Positions 47,701 to 59,889 of a stretch of 64,000 bases of DNA are shown here, piece by piece; the stretch's first letter is position 1; every line of letters begins with the position of its first letter. The stretch is from positions 6,314,964 through 6,378,963 of the forward strand of contig CM017569.1 in NCBI GenBank assembly GCA_007844125.1, given 5' to 3'. The stretch comes from Sinonovacula constricta. Lineage: Eukaryota > Mollusca > Bivalvia > Cardiida > Solecurtidae. The notes beneath the pieces were generated by a model. The model worked only from the letters and a program-made list of their open reading frames with translations. It searched no databases and was not told the origin of the DNA. Both the position numbers and the translations under genes were made by a program.

Positions 47701-50700
47701 ATATATTGTAAAAAGAAAAGGCCTTTCTTCAGAATAAAAAAGTGTGGTGGATCATACCAACTTCAACTGTGTGCAAATAAGATCAGATTCTTAAGTCTTT
47801 GTTAGAATTCATATAAATTTAATATCCTTAAGTTTTTAATTTGGCCTTGATCGTTGTATCTCAAATCTTCTCAACTCTTGTGGAACAAAGTTTGGTATTT
47901 CATGCTAGGAAGAGATATTTATACAAGTATGCACTTAATGATACATTTGAGGAATGCAGAACTGTGTAATTGCAATGATAAATCTTTCTTCAAATTTTCA
48001 TACTATATTATGATCTATAATCAGATTTTTAAATGGACTAAATGAAATAGGGTAAGAGTCTACAATAGTCAAGCCACAGTTTTTAAAATAATTATCTGCA
48101 GCTTTGTTATTTTTAGTATTTCATACTATATTATAGTTTATAATCTGATTGTCAAGTGGACTAAATGACAGTGTTGTGAGTGTGCAATTTGTAACAAACA
48201 TGTTGAATAGCTTATATTATAAGTTATGGCCAATTAGTGAAAAATAAACACAATTTTTGCCCTGGTAAAGAAATTGATAATTTAAGTAATTTAAATCAAA
48301 ATAAAAAATTGTCTAGTAAAAATGTTTTTCTTGTAAAAATTGTTTTATTATCTTTAAGTGTTAAAATCAGAAGCATATTTATCAGTAGTGTTGCAATTTT
48401 AAAAAAATAATATTTTCTTCAAATAAAATTATTGTCTTTGATACTTGTATTCAGAGAGGTTTAAAAGGTTTCAGTTTTTGTTTTTAGTAAACTTTGCTCT
48501 CTATCTCTGCTCATCTCTGTTTGTCTGTCTGTCTTTCTGTCTTTGTCTCTCTGTTAGTCTCTGTCTCCCTCTCTGTCTCTTTCTCATTGTACATGTAGAT
48601 ACAATGTACATACACTTTTTCTTCAATTTGTCCTTTAACACTTCTTGTACTTCATGAACAGCAATTTAAATGAGAGGTGATAGTTGTATGCATCTAAAGT
48701 TGATTGAACTATTGAACTCATTCACTATCCTACCTGGATTTAGGCTTGGGTTAAATCTTACTTCCAATATGCCATATGATGATCTTTGTGTAATGTGCAG
48801 TTGTTGAACATTAATAAAATTTTACTCTTGCAATCTTTATTAATCAACTTTGTGCAGGGGTTTTCTCACTTAATTTTAACTTAAAAGTCACATGAAAAAA
48901 TGGACCAATCACTTCATTTAATTTGATAAAGATATGATTTGTGAAGCTTATAGCATGCCTTCGAAACACCCCTCCATCTCTCTGCCCTCCAATTTTAATT
49001 GGTAGAGCATAGAACAATAGATTGCAAGAACAATTATTGGTGATTGTTCTAATGCAGTTTTTGATCATTTTTGAAAAATAAAAAATAAAAAGAGGTAGAT
49101 AAATATCATTCCTAACACATTCTGCAAAAAGGACAATGACTCATTTACCTAGATAGGTGTGAAAATATTACCAATGAACACCTCATATACTGAACATTAC
49201 AAGTTTATTATGCAGGATTTGGCAGGGAGACAGGTATCTGTGATAAGTTAAAGATGCTTGCAATGTCAAGATTCATCTACAATGTAACTGAAAATGCTGA
49301 CTTAAACTCATCAGCCAGTCACATGGTGGGTTTGTGTTGCGTTCTATGTGAGAAATTAAACATGGGAAATTCTTCCAGCTGATCTCTGGTCTTCCGTTGG
49401 TTTTGCTCAAACAGTTTTGGTGGTGGTGGTGTGTGTGTGTGTGTGGGGGGGGGGTCAGTTAATGAGTCAGTTTAATGTGGCCATAATTGTGTGGAATTTT
49501 TAAACATGTTGCAATTAGAAGGGTTATATACCTAGGATAATATCATGGCAACATTGGTGAGCAAATGTTGTATTTTTGTAATACATCACAGCAGTTATTT
49601 AGGATCATTATAGCAATGTTCCGCTATTTTGGTGGAGGGAGACACAAGACAAATGTCTGGGTAGAACCAGCAATGCACAATAAGTCAGCTGGAAGACCTT
49701 GAACAAGGCCTGAACAATTCTGTGGGTGCTCTTGATCAAAATAAACAAACCAACCCTGACCTGTTTACAGCACTGGAAATAAATCAGTTTAATTACTTTT
49801 GTCCAGTGTGTTACCTCAATTCTTGTTCCTTATTTCCCATAAGACTTTGGATATTTCCTGGCTGATCTTATATAATTATAAACCTGTCAAAGCACCCTAA
49901 TGAAGTTTCAGATTTTCCAGTATTTTTTTATTTCCAGGGACACCTGTGGCATAGTAGTAGAGTCACCATCTTGTAAGTCCTGTGACTGCTTAGCCTCTCA
50001 CCACACGGGTTCAAGTCCCACTTGAGGCAAAGGACTTAAAGATCATCTTGCTGACTTGTGGTTCTACCCAGACATTTGTCTGGGGTCTCCCTTCACCAAA
50101 ATAGCTGGATGTCTTAATATTGATCATAATTGGTTGTGGCGATGTATTGCAAAAACAAAACATATTTGTTCTGCAGTGTTGCTGTCATGTTATCCTGTGT
50201 ATATAACCTACATGATTACATTTTTCTTTTACTCCTTTTTCATTGCTATGTCATCCAATCTTTTAACCTGAGTTATTTGCTCTCTTTATTTTTTCTTTAT
50301 TGCTGATCAATGTTTTGATGATACACACTTGGATATCAAAATATACATGTTTTTGTTTTTTTTGTATTTCAAGAAAAAAAAGATTATGTCTATTAAACTC
50401 TTCATTTTATTGTATTACCTTTTCAGCTGCGTCTACAAGTGTGTGTGTAAACAGTTTTCAGAAAGACTCTATTCCGACCTATTGATGTACATGTCAAAAC
50501 ATCTGAGTGGCCTGTCACAGGAGTTACGGTCATTTGTAAGTCAATTTTCAATTCCACTTTCGAAGAACAAAAATGGAGCCAATGTCCCTCTCACAACCCA
50601 TAATTGTTATGGTTCATTTCTTAAAAACGGTCAAAAGATTTAAACTTCAAACTTGGAATATTATCAAAAAGGACAGCCATTTCAAAAGGCAGGAAAGCTT

Positions 50701-53700
50701 TGTTAATTTTAGCAGAGTTATGCCCCTTTATCAACTTAGAATTTCCATACTGTTATCTAGCACAGAAAAAAAGTGGAGCATGCTGTCTACTGACAGCTCT
50801 TGTTAGTTAGGTTATAGTTATTTGTAAGCACAATAACTGATACATGTAAAGTCATTTACAATTACATTTAGCCACTCATAACTTAGGACAATGCCATGTA
50901 CATTTGTTTGTGAGTACTATTAAAGAAAAAACAATTATATTCAATTAACATTCTTATTTTCTTATAAAACATTTAATATTTCAAGAGTTATTGCCATATT
51001 AAATTGTTTATAAATGACTATAAAAATTAAAAGTGTTCAAGATTAAAGTGGTTGTTAAATTAGTTGAAATATCATGTCATGGGAATTAGGCACTTGAACA
51101 TACTCTAATAACGAAATTATACCAAAACTGAATTATTTGTAAGTAGGTTAATGAAAATTACTCCCACACCTTTTACAGTCATGTGTAAGCAATTGGATTA
51201 ACTGTCTGATAATCTCGAAGGATTAACAGAGAATATTAAGTTAAAAAGTACATTTATTTAAGTTGTCATACTTTCAAGGTACAAAGTTTACTGGTGCTAT
51301 ATTGGAGTTATCTGTCAATCAATTAGACATATTTTCTTTAGACTAATTTATATTTTTTTTTAATTTATTTTTTATTTTTTTATAGGTTTACTCATAATTG
51401 CAAACTAGATTAATTGGCAACTGTTGTTTTGATTTTAATGATTTTTAGAAATAACCCTTTGCTATATATTGAATATATTGTGACAGTACTATTTCTCCCC
51501 TTTCATTGGTTGGATAATCATTTAGTTTATCACCTGTTATAAGTATCAAACATAATTATAATTGACAAAGTAGGGGTATTGACCATCATTTGATGAAAGT
51601 TCTAGCTTTAACATGAACAAGTGTAACTGTGTCTACAGTTTTTAGAGGTTTAACTGTTACTATCATATGTCAGTTAAATAACATGTTTCTTTAATATTTT
51701 TGCAGTGGCATATTTTTGTTAGTAGATCTTGATTATTGTGCTAACTCTTTGATTGCTAACTTTGTTGATAGGAGTTCGGCAAATAATGTAGATCCAGACT
51801 CCAGTTTAACTAACTTCCTCAAGTTCCTCCCTCACCTCAACATTGAGAATTCTTTCTCAGTTGAGAATCCTCAACATTGAGTTGAGTGACTTTTGTGAAA
51901 CAAACCTTTTGAGATTTCTCAGCTAAGGAGAATTTTGAGGTCAAGGAATTCCTCAGCTAAGGTGAATTTTGAGGTTAAGGAATTCCTCAGCTAAGGAGAA
52001 TTTTGAGGTTAAGGAATTCCTCAGCTGAGGCAAATTTTGAGGTTAGGGAATTCCTCAGCTAAGGAGAATTTTGAGGTTAAGGAATTCCTTAGCTAAGGAG
52101 AATTTTGAGGTTAATAAACTCCTCAGCTGAGGAGAATTTTGAGGTTAAGGAATTCCTCAGCTAAGGTGAATTTTGAGGTTAAGGAATTCCTCAGCTAAGG
52201 TGAATTTTGAGGTTAAGGAATTCCTCAGCTGAGGAGAATTTTGAGGTTAAGGAATTCCTCAACTGAGGAAGTTTAATGAAACAGGTGCCTGAATCTGCAC
52301 CATTTGCTAAAGAGCCTCTTATAACGTGTCTAGTTACCTTTGCATGTTGTCGTCAGCAAATAATAAAGTATTTTCTGGTTTTTAACAATGTTAAGCGCTA
52401 AGGGTAAATGTATGGAAATACTTTTGTAAGTTTTCTCTATATGGATCTAGGCAGTCCATATAGAGAATATAGTCAAATATATTTACAAATATTTTTAAAG
52501 AGGCTATAATAAATAAGCAGCTGTGTTTCATTGTCCTTTGTAAAAAATGTCCCTTAAGTCCGGAATTTTACAATGTAGTTCATTTTAGATGAAAATGTTG
52601 TTTGATCTTTTCTTCATGTTTAGGAACTAGATATGTGCTTTTTTAATAAGATGTCTTTTGCAATTTCATTAAACTGATTAACAGCTGCTAACAGTCTGAT
52701 AGTGGAATGAGTCTACTGTCTGATAATAATAATGCAACAACATAAATTCTGAATAGAATATAAAATATTACTCATTTACTTAAATGCACAATTTACAATA
52801 CAATCATTTACTGGATATTTTTGCATTAATGAGAGGCAAATTAGTGTGTGTTAACAGTTTGAGTGGGGTGTTGGGGCAGACTGGTATTTTATAAAAAACA
52901 AGTTAATGTTTTTAAGTTAAAAGGAGGTGTATTTGAAAATAAGAACTTTTGAACAGTTGAAAAATGGATATATGGGGTTTTAGATCAATAAAGAATAAAA
53001 TGATTTAAAAAATGTTTTTTTAGTAATTAGAGGCCAATTAGTGTCATAAAGAGATGATGTGGGGATGTGACAACCTTGGAGTATTCTCTTCTAGCTATTT
53101 AGAATTTTAAAAATTCATAGTGGCATTGAGACACTAACTTCAATAACTTGTGTATGTTAGTCTGTTTACAGAATTATAATTTATGGGCTTGTCTCAGGAT
53201 CATTAGATTACAAACTAAATATGTACCTAATAATGCCATGTACCAGCCAAGTGTTAATGTCAATACTAGGCAGTTGAAATTTGAACCTGAGCAAGAAAAC
53301 ACAAAAGACAAAATCATGTGCAGAATCAACTCTTAGGTAAGATTTTCCTCTTGCTCAAAATATGACTTCAATGAAGTGTAAAATATACTATAGGTAATTA
53401 ATGTTTAATAAAAAGGTTGGAGCTTAAGCAAAATTACAACATAAAATTGTTTGTGCAGATGAGGCTGATAGTCTCTATTTCACAGTGTGTGTTTTTTAAA
53501 AATAAATTTCAATTATTAAGCTTAACTTTACAAAAATAAATAAAAGGCATACTATTTCATTTTGAATGTCTATTAAAAATGTATTTTAGGGAAATAAAGA
53601 TAAGGAAATAAAACCACAAGTTTCTTGTGAGATTTAATTCTCTAAAAGATTGGCAATCACACACTTCGCCACTTTGTTAACAAATAAATGAATTGACTTC

Positions 53701-56700
53701 AATTAAATCAAAGTTTGTTTCATTAATTCCCAATCTAAATTGGTGCCCATGCTTTGAGTTAGTATTGCCAACTTTTAAATTCTTAGCCCTTAAATGTATC
53801 TTTTAGCCAGCTGTTCGTGCATATATTAAGCAAAGGCAAACATTGTAAACATAGATCAGCCAGCTGGAAGTTGTCTGATCATGGTCCAAACTATTTCTCT
53901 ATCAATACACCCAGTTGCATGTTCATGTTTTAGCAAAAAATAAGAATTGTATAAATTGTTTTGCCAACTTGTCAGGGTAAATGAATTCAAGCTTAAGCTA
54001 GGACAAAAACATGCAATCATGTCTTGAAGCTGGGTTGCTTCTGTTATACGGCTCTACCTATATATTATATTCGGAGCCATATTGGAGTCACCGGACCTGG
54101 TAGTGCAATCAGTAGAGCATTGGCTCCAGGTACTGGAGGCCTGGGGTTCAATCCCAGGCCATGACATACCAAAGTCGTTAAAAATGATGGTGGTGTAGCT
54201 TCCTTGCTGAAGCTCAAGCAAATATCAGGGAAGTTCCACGACTGGTTCGAACCGCATGGGTTGGAGTCCCATTTTATGCAAAGGACTTAATGTAAGAAGG
54301 TCTTCCAGCTGACTTGCAGTGCACTAGTGGTTCTACCTGGATATAAAACTGGTGTCTTCCTTCACCAAAAAGCTGGACGTTGCTATAATGGTCATAAATG
54401 GTCACTGCAATGTATGTCAAAAACAAACTAACAAAACATCAGTCATTCAATGCTGATAAAAACATGCCTGTCATGCAAAGTGTAGGCATGTCATGCTTGC
54501 TTCTCTTTTCACTGAGTTATGTCCCTTTGTGTTATTTCAGCTCTAATTCTTGCCAATTTTTGGTAATATTATTTTAATTTAATATACAAGTGACAGTCCT
54601 AATACTAGTTGCATATATCCTTGGCACAGTATTATCTGCTTAATTGTATGGCCTTTTGTTGTCTTTATTATATATTTATTATATATTTATAATGTCAGTA
54701 GTTAATCTTGCAAACAATGTATGTAGGAAAATCAACACCTAATCTGACTTAATTGCATTAACAGAGGCAAAGCAGTATTTTAGGGTATTAAACATCTTTA
54801 AAGAAAATGGCAGTTGACTAATGATTGAATCAATTGACAGGACATGTTTGAAGTATAACAGATGTGGCAAAATTATAACCATGTTTTCAATTTTACCAGC
54901 TTTATAACACAAGTCTGAGAAATAAAATTTTAATTTAAAGTTTATCACAAATTTCTGCAATAATTTTGTATAATTTTGTATATTAATTACATACTGAGTA
55001 TGCTTTATGCTTACATTAATGACTGGTATAAAATTTGTGTTCGTTTTGGTATTTCTTAAAACCATGAAATCTGTTGCTTTTCTTTTTAATTTATGGTATT
55101 ATTTGCACAATATTTGATTTGATTTTGGAGGATATCTTGTCATTTTTGACATTTGGATGGCGATACTTAAATTGTATCTTCTGCCAGATTTTATTACTCT
55201 GATATAAAAGTGACATTACACAAAGCTTGGTTGAGTTTTGTAAATCAAGTTTCAGCTTTTTTTTATTTCTACTAAATATGTAGTAAAACAGCAATCTGAA
55301 CTGATAATAACAAAATGGTTTTATTTCTTTTTTCACATAGTCCTAGCCTTCTAAACAGTTGTGAACAATCGCCATTCACCACAGTGGTGATAATCTCTGG
55401 TTAAAACCCCAAACTAACCATGGGATGTTAGTTCTTGGACAAGACTATGTACTGACCAAACCAACCATAAGATATTAGTTCTTGGACAAGACTATGTACT
55501 GACCAAACCAACCATGGGATATTAGTTCTTGGACAAGACTATGTACTGACCAAACCAACCATAAGATATTAGTTCTTGGACAAGACTATGTACTGACCAA
55601 ACCAACCATGGGATATTAGTTCTTGGACAAGACTATGTACTGACCAAAGCAATTATGGGATATTAGTTCTTGGACAAGACTATATACTGACCAAACCAAC
55701 CATGGGATATTAGTTCTTGGACAAGACTTTCTACTGACCAAACCAACCATGGGATATTAGTTCTTGGACAAGACTATGTACTGACCAAACCAACCATGGG
55801 ATATAAGTTCTTGGACAAGACTATGTTCTGACCAAACCAACCATGGAATGTTAGTTCTTGGACAAGACTATGTACTGACCAAATCAATTATGGGATATTA
55901 GTTCTTGGACAAGACTATATACTGACCAAACCAACCATGGGATATTAGATCTTGGACAAGACTTTCTACTGACCAAACCAACCATGGGATATTAGTTCTT
56001 GGACAAGACTATGTACTGACCAAACCAACCATGGGATATAAGTTCTTGGACAAGACTGTGTTCTGACCAAACCAACCATGGAATGTTAGTTCTTGGACAA
56101 GACTATGTACTGACCAAACCAACCATGGGATATTAGTTCTTGGACAAGACTATGTACTAACCAAACCAACCATGGGATATTAGTTCTTGGACAAGACTAT
56201 ATACTGACCAAACCAACCATGGGATATTAGTTCTTGGACAAGACTTTCTACTGACCAAACCAACCATGGGACATGAAGTCGACTGTCAACAGGAATTAAT
56301 ATAAGTTGAAAGAACTAGTTCCCTAATCAACTTTTTTTAAACAATTGAGAAAGTATTGGTATTCAAAAGAAGTAATTCATTGTTTTCTATTTTAAGGTGG
56401 TATCCGGCAGTTTACAAATACCCTATGCATGTAACAACACCTTATCCCTGTTCTGGAGAACTTATTTTTGAAGACTGTTAATAACTTTACCTTAGTTTTA
56501 AGACATTTTTAGGAATATATCTTTAAATGTCCATCACTTCCATATCTATATAAAATCAAGATGTGGATTACAGCTAAAAGTAGATACTGATAGAGCTGAT
56601 TACCTGAATAAGCATGTTACATTATCTCCAAAGTAATTTGTCACATGGTTTTCTGACTGTAAAAAAAGCTAACTGTGCAGTGTGGTTTGGATAGAAAATA

Positions 56701-58689
56701 CATGTTTATAATTACAAGAGGTTGTTATGCTTTACCAAAACAGCATTTTGCAGGATCCTTTCTGCTAACGATAATTTCCTTGGTTGCATGAGGGAGAAAA
56801 ATGGTCCTGACTGTAGGATACCTCCTTTAAAGTATTGAAAGTTACATACTTATTCAAATTATGGTCTGGATTTATAGACACATATACTTGTGCCTACACA
56901 CCATTCAGAGCAAACCTAAATGAAATGAACACTTGTGGGAGAGTGTATCAGTACTATCATGTTTTTATTGTTGACTATCATCTTGATATTAAAATAAACC
57001 TGGCAGCCAATAAGACTACAATTTCATACCATTCACAACAGTATTGTTGTTTAGTCTGATATGGGGTTATACTGAAATCAGGTTGTCCACCTCTCTGTCC
57101 CTGCATCTGTCTGCCTATCTGACTGTGGACACAATTTTGTCAGCTTTTTCTCCTAGTCCTACAACTTTGCATCAATTTCGATGGAACTCTACATGTACCA
57201 TAAGAAACAGTTCCAGTTACGGGAGGCCCTGTGTTCTATCCTGTGTCGCGACATAACAAAGTTTTAAAAATTAGTAGAGGTATAGCTTCTTTGCTCAGGG
57301 AAATATAAGGGTAGTAACTCTAAATCTTGGAATCCATGTGGATTAAATTACTGGTAGGTTTCTGTATTAATCTAACATGACCACCTGTAGCCAGGTGCCG
57401 TATGTAGCCATCTAATCTATATTAATTAGTTGAAACTTCTCTATTCAAGGTCCAGACACCACAGATGTTTATTGAGAAGTTCTCCTACTTCCTCAACCAA
57501 TATATCCAAGCATTAGGGGGGATTGTTCCAATATTTAACTATATGGTAAGTATGAGGTATAATGCTAACTCGATAAACAACACAAACTATTGCCTCAAGT
57601 GTATTTTGTACAAGAAAACTACAGTGATTATGTCTTGATAAGGTACTGGCATCAGGTATGGGATGGACATACAAAGATGCATTAAACCATGTTTGTCAAA
57701 TTAGTAAGAATGTTTGCACTGAGAGGCATATATATATAACCTATTAATAAATGGAGGTGGATTTGGCTTTACATTTCCATCTTCAAGACACTCTTGTGGT
57801 CATATTAGCGCCACCCATCTATTGTTTGACAGTAAAGAACCACAGGTGCACTGCAGGTCGGTAAGAAGATTGTCTGACATGGAAGATCAAACCCTGGCCG
57901 GGATTCCAGCCATGAACTATGATCTACTGTAGGGATCTTTTACAAGTCATTTAAAGGCTAGAATGGTATTTATCTTGAAATGATACTGTAACATTATTTT
58001 TTTTTTGTCTGAAACACAATTGGAGAGCCACAGCTGCAGCTAGTCTTCCAGACATTTGGTTTTCAATTAATAAAATATCTGACGTCAAACATTTTCGTTG
58101 TAGTAAAATATTTTTATACTTGTTTCCTTTTGATTTCAGAATAGATTCTATGTAGAGACAAAATTGAAAACTGATTTAAATGACGAGTTACGAAAGCTGT
58201 TTCGGGAGAGTGTTGTTGATAACCACATTTCCTTTATATTAAGTAAGTGACACTATTTCTGTGTATGTATTTAAACCTTTTCTAAAACCATTTCTTCGAA
58301 TAATATTATTTTCACAAATTGACTTGTAAAGACAACTTAATGGTTGCAATTGAATGAACATGCTATCTGCCAACTGTTGACAATACTTTTCCAAGTGTAT
58401 TGTTGCAGTTATTTATTATACTATTTTGACAATAAAGCAGTAAATATTTATTTCTGGAATATGGCATACATGTACTTCCACACAATTATCATGTATAATG
58501 AATTCAATTTTTCTAACAGTTTTTCTTCCACATTTCATAAAAAGACATATAGGTTTGTGCTTAGAAATGATCTAGCTTGTGTTTTCTGTCTGTTTCTAGC
58601 TATATTGGAAGAAGCCAATTCGAAGCCATTCTCAGTACCTCCAGCCACAATGTCATGTTTGATCAAAAACCTCCATTCATTAAACCCAG
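38762..58689 (+). CDS. CACUL1: CACUL1-like cullin-domain protein, first six coding exons (partial)
   Basis: Exons are 38762-38873, 43966-44092, 50427-50535, 57450-57545, 58140-58242 and 58600-58689. All have AG/GT borders and continuous phase, giving 212 residues before the window ends. Exon 1 encodes an acidic 37-residue N-terminus, much shorter than in vertebrates. The diagnostic core follows: [40 protein letters not shown], a Tyr/Leu-rich helix, then [19 protein letters not shown] and [19 protein letters not shown]. This matches the CDK2-associated cullin-domain protein CACUL1 (CAC1), which has one partial cullin-repeat domain. In vertebrates it associates with CDK2 and cell-cycle progression. 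Exon 6 ends in phase 1 (GTCAGT donor). The last part of the protein (about 70 residues in the family) is absent, so it must lie beyond the satellite at the right edge. Confidence 0.9.
39071..41459. mobile_element. Mutator-like element with iterated TCGACCCC inverted ends
   Basis: A perfect 9-bp target duplication (TATCTACTC at 39062-39070 and 41460-41468) brackets 2,389 bp. Both ends carry about 105 bp of inverted sequence built from iterated TCGACCCCAAGACTTT-like motifs, five at the left (39071-39173) and five on the opposite strand at the right (41355-41459). A 9-bp duplication with long subterminal inverted ends is typical of Mutator-like elements. The interior has exon-like minus-strand pieces (listed separately) but no intact transposase. 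It sits in CACUL1 intron 1. Confidence 0.82.
39379..40513 (-). pseudogene. Decayed multi-exon coding remnant inside the Mutator-like element
   Basis: Three minus-strand pieces look coding. The first (40513-40390) runs CCAG to GTAAGA and encodes an acidic Ser/Thr-rich stretch ([14 protein letters not shown]). The second (within 40141-39895) has an open acidic frame ([20 protein letters not shown] ending in a stop), but it is not in phase with the first without an unseen intron. The third (39642-39379) follows TTTTCAAG, starts [14 protein letters not shown], hits an in-frame TGA and then reopens with several cysteines ([12 protein letters not shown]) to a stop at 39379. It may be a transposase C-terminus or captured host sequence. 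I do not recognise it. Confidence 0.45.
42010..42110 (+). mobile_element. tRNA-derived SINE head
   Basis: GATACTTGGTAGAGCACTTG (A-box region) and CACAGGTTAAAATCTC (degenerate B box) are spaced as in a tRNA. The body is not shared with families A or B. It lies in CACUL1 intron 1. Confidence 0.5.
44093..45600. other. CACUL1 intron 2, first part: nothing recognised
   Basis: AT-rich intronic sequence without exon-like frames, arrays or inverted repeats that I could find. Confidence 0.4.
45628..45724 (-). pseudogene. Coding-like acidic fragment, unknown origin
   Basis: Behind a TGTAG acceptor-like site, the minus strand reads [20 protein letters not shown] and then an Asp/Glu-rich end and a stop at 45628-45630. 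Composition suggests the acidic C-terminus of a real protein. No neighbouring exon connects to it, so it may be a retroposed or relic fragment inside CACUL1 intron 2. Confidence 0.25.
46049..46330 (+). mobile_element. SINE family A copy
   Basis: Near full length: CCAGACCTGGTGGCACAATC head, TGGTTAGATCC B-box region, GACATACCAAAGT, CAACTGGTTTGCCCAGTGTC, GTGTGGTATCATGCCAG and CTGCTTCAAGTGGACATC. It matches 19359-19640 in order. Confidence 0.8.
47315..47430 (-). mobile_element. SINE family B fragment
   Basis: Reverse-strand copy of the body: TTATGGCCATATTGGTGACG, CTGGGCAGAACCACCAGCAC. The head is missing or decayed. Confidence 0.6.
47456..47644 (-). pseudogene. Coding-like fragment of unknown origin
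   Basis: The minus strand carries an open frame of about 60 codons with protein-like composition ([20 protein letters not shown], then [20 protein letters not shown]) ending in a stop near 47456. TTTTCCCAG and GAAGGTAAAT inside it could be splice sites. No family is recognised. It may be a relic exon, part of a mobile element, or chance. Confidence 0.25.
49414..49456. repeat. (GT)n with a poly-G tail
   Basis: TGGTGGTGGTG, then about ten GT dinucleotides, then nine to ten G. It is in CACUL1 intron 2. Confidence 0.9.
49590..49755 (-). mobile_element. SINE family B fragment
   Basis: Reverse copy: CATTATAGCAATGTTCCGCT, ATTTTGGTGGAGGGAGACAC, AAATGTCTGGGTAGAACCAG, GTCAGCTGGAAGACCTTG. These are the 3' body blocks of the plus-strand copy at 49935. 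Confidence 0.7.
49935..50170 (+). mobile_element. SINE family B copy, near complete
   Basis: The head CACCTGTGGCATAGTAGTAG and B box GGGTTCAAGTCCCAC are followed by GCAAAGGACTTAAAG, GTGGTTCTACCCAGACATTT, TCACCAAAATAGCTGGATG and an A-rich end. Together with the reverse fragment at 49590-49755 it forms a divergent pair upstream of CACUL1 exon 3. Confidence 0.78.
50640..50812 (+). repeat. Interspersed repeat family D, copy 1
   Basis: Blocks AAGGACAGCCATTTCAAAAG, GAGTTATGCCCCTTTATCAA and AGCTCTTGTTAG recur in the same order at about 59185-59340. The nature of the element is unknown. Confidence 0.55.
51795..52290. mobile_element. MITE-like element with a 34-bp tandem core
   Basis: The outer ends are imperfect inverted repeats (TTTAACTAACTTCCTCA near 51803 and GAGGAAGTTTAATGAAA near 52265). 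Inside are about ten 34-bp units starting CTCAGCTAAGGAGAATTTTG. Each unit contains CTCAGCTRAG, itself nearly palindromic. No coding capacity and no clear target duplication are seen. Confidence 0.65.
54085..54425 (+). mobile_element. Chimeric SINE: family A head, family B tail
   Basis: 54085-54243 is family A with a good tRNA-like head (GGACCTGGTAGTGCAATCAG; T-arm CCTGGGGTTCAATCCCAGG) and body ACATACCAAAGTCGTTAAAA. At the shared CGACTGGTTCGAACC it switches to family B (GCAAAGGACTTAATG, GTGGTTCTACCTGGATATAA, TTCACCAAAAAGCTGGACG). Confidence 0.72.
55360..56330 (+). repeat. 47-bp minisatellite (~19 units) within SINE-like family C
   Basis: Units begin ACCAAACCAACCATGGGATA and continue TTAGTTCTTGGACAAGACTA. 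Most are 47 bp with single-base variants, and some variants recur in blocks, so the array grew by segmental duplication. The left flank has a degenerate B box (CTGGTTAAAACCCC). The right flank (AGGAATTAATATAAGTTGAA, CCCTAATCAACT) matches the single-unit copy at 36115-36320. Confidence 0.88.
57195..57330 (+). mobile_element. SINE family A fragment
   Basis: GGGAGGCCCTGTGTTCTATC, GACATAACAAAGTTTTAAAA and GAGGTATAGCTTCTTTGCTC correspond in order to the family A head and early body. It is about 120 bp upstream of CACUL1 exon 4. Confidence 0.65.
57790..57930 (-). mobile_element. Diverged SINE family B fragment
   Basis: Reverse-strand blocks TGGTCATATTAGCGCCACCC, AAGAACCACAGGTGCACTGC and GAAGATTGTCTGACATGG correspond to the B body, more diverged than the other copies. 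Confidence 0.45.
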
Positions 58690-58937
58690 GTCAGTTATTT
58701 CCTGTTATTATTGTCAGCCCTGAATGTCGATAACAGCACCATATAATAGAGTTCGAGGTTCCAAGCCCAGGCAGAATTTATTATGAGCCTGCTGAGCACA
58801 AACTGTTCTTGCTTTGGCTTATAGGGCTGATCCAGATCAGCCAGTCTGGAGCTGTTGTTGTGATCTTTCATCAGCATGAGTGATGGTTAACTCTTTTTGT
58901 TAAAGTCTATTTCTAAGAAACCATCACATATCCAAAC

Positions 58938-59168
58938 TAGGTGGCACCTGTGGCTGAGTCACTGACTAGTAACTCTTTAGCCTCTCACCACATGGGTTCT
59001 ATTCCCAGTCGGAAAGAGAAGTTCCATGTGGGGAGGTTTTCCAGCTAGCCTTCGGTGCACCAGTGGTTCTACCTAGGCATAAGTCTGGGGTCTTCCTCCA
59101 CCAATAATTAGATGGACATCACCAATATGATCATAATTGAGTCAGTCAAAATGTAACAAAAAACAAAA
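58938..59168 (+). mobile_element. SINE family B copy
   Basis: GGTGGCACCTGTGGCTGAGT head, CACATGGGTTCTATTCCC B-box region, CAGTGGTTCTACCTAGGCAT, CTGGGGTCTTCCTCCACC and AACAAAAAACAAAAC end. It is in CACUL1 intron 6. Confidence 0.75.
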
Positions 59169-59184
59169 CAAACAGTAAAATTTT

Positions 59185-59340
59185 TTTAAAGCAAAGCCCA
59201 TTTCAGAAGGGCAGGTAACGAACGCTATAGTTAACATTGGTAGAGGTTATGCACCTTTTTCACATTGAATTTTTTTTAATACTGTCCAGTAATAAGAAAA
59301 GTGGAGAGTGCTATGTATGGACAACTCTTGTTATATATTA
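59185..59340 (+). repeat. Interspersed repeat family D, copy 2
   Basis: Matches 50640-50812 in order: GCCCATTTCAGAAGGGCAGG, GAGGTTATGCACCTTTTTCA, AAAGTGGAGAGTGCT, ACAACTCTTGTTA. Confidence 0.55.
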
Positions 59341-59889
59341 AAACATTCTTATCTGGGTTCTTGCTTACATCTAGCAATATGATGCACTAGCCCAGAGCAC
59401 ATTTTGTTTTTATAAATAAAAATTATTTTATATACACATGTAATTTATTTATTATTTAAACCATCCTAGTTTAATTGTGAACTGTCAATTTCAAAATGAC
59501 AAATACGTTTACTTTAAAGCAACTCCTTTATGAAGAGACTACATTTTTGTTAAGTAAAATTAAGAAAGGAAAACATGTTATTTTCAATCCATGCACTGTA
59601 ACTCGTATGTATAAATGGACATTTAATTGTTTTTTCTTTAATTGTTCTTTTACCACAATTTTAAATTGTTCTGCTGTGGATGTAGTTAATGTATTTAATT
59701 GTTTTGATTGTTAAAATTGCTGTTTAGAAGAAGGAAATACATTTGCTCTCAACACATTTGATTAAGAACATGTGGATTCCTTGGTAAGAATGGGCATTCT
59801 AATCCTTTTTTTTACTTTTTTTCATCGACTGGAAGAGAACATTGTATCCATTGAAATCTTTGCTTAGGCTTAATACAATATGTATATAT

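Noticed and set aside
58344..58733. 129-codon plus-strand frame
   Set aside because: Its C-terminal part is CACUL1 exon 6. The upstream part is intron read through the acceptor at 58599.
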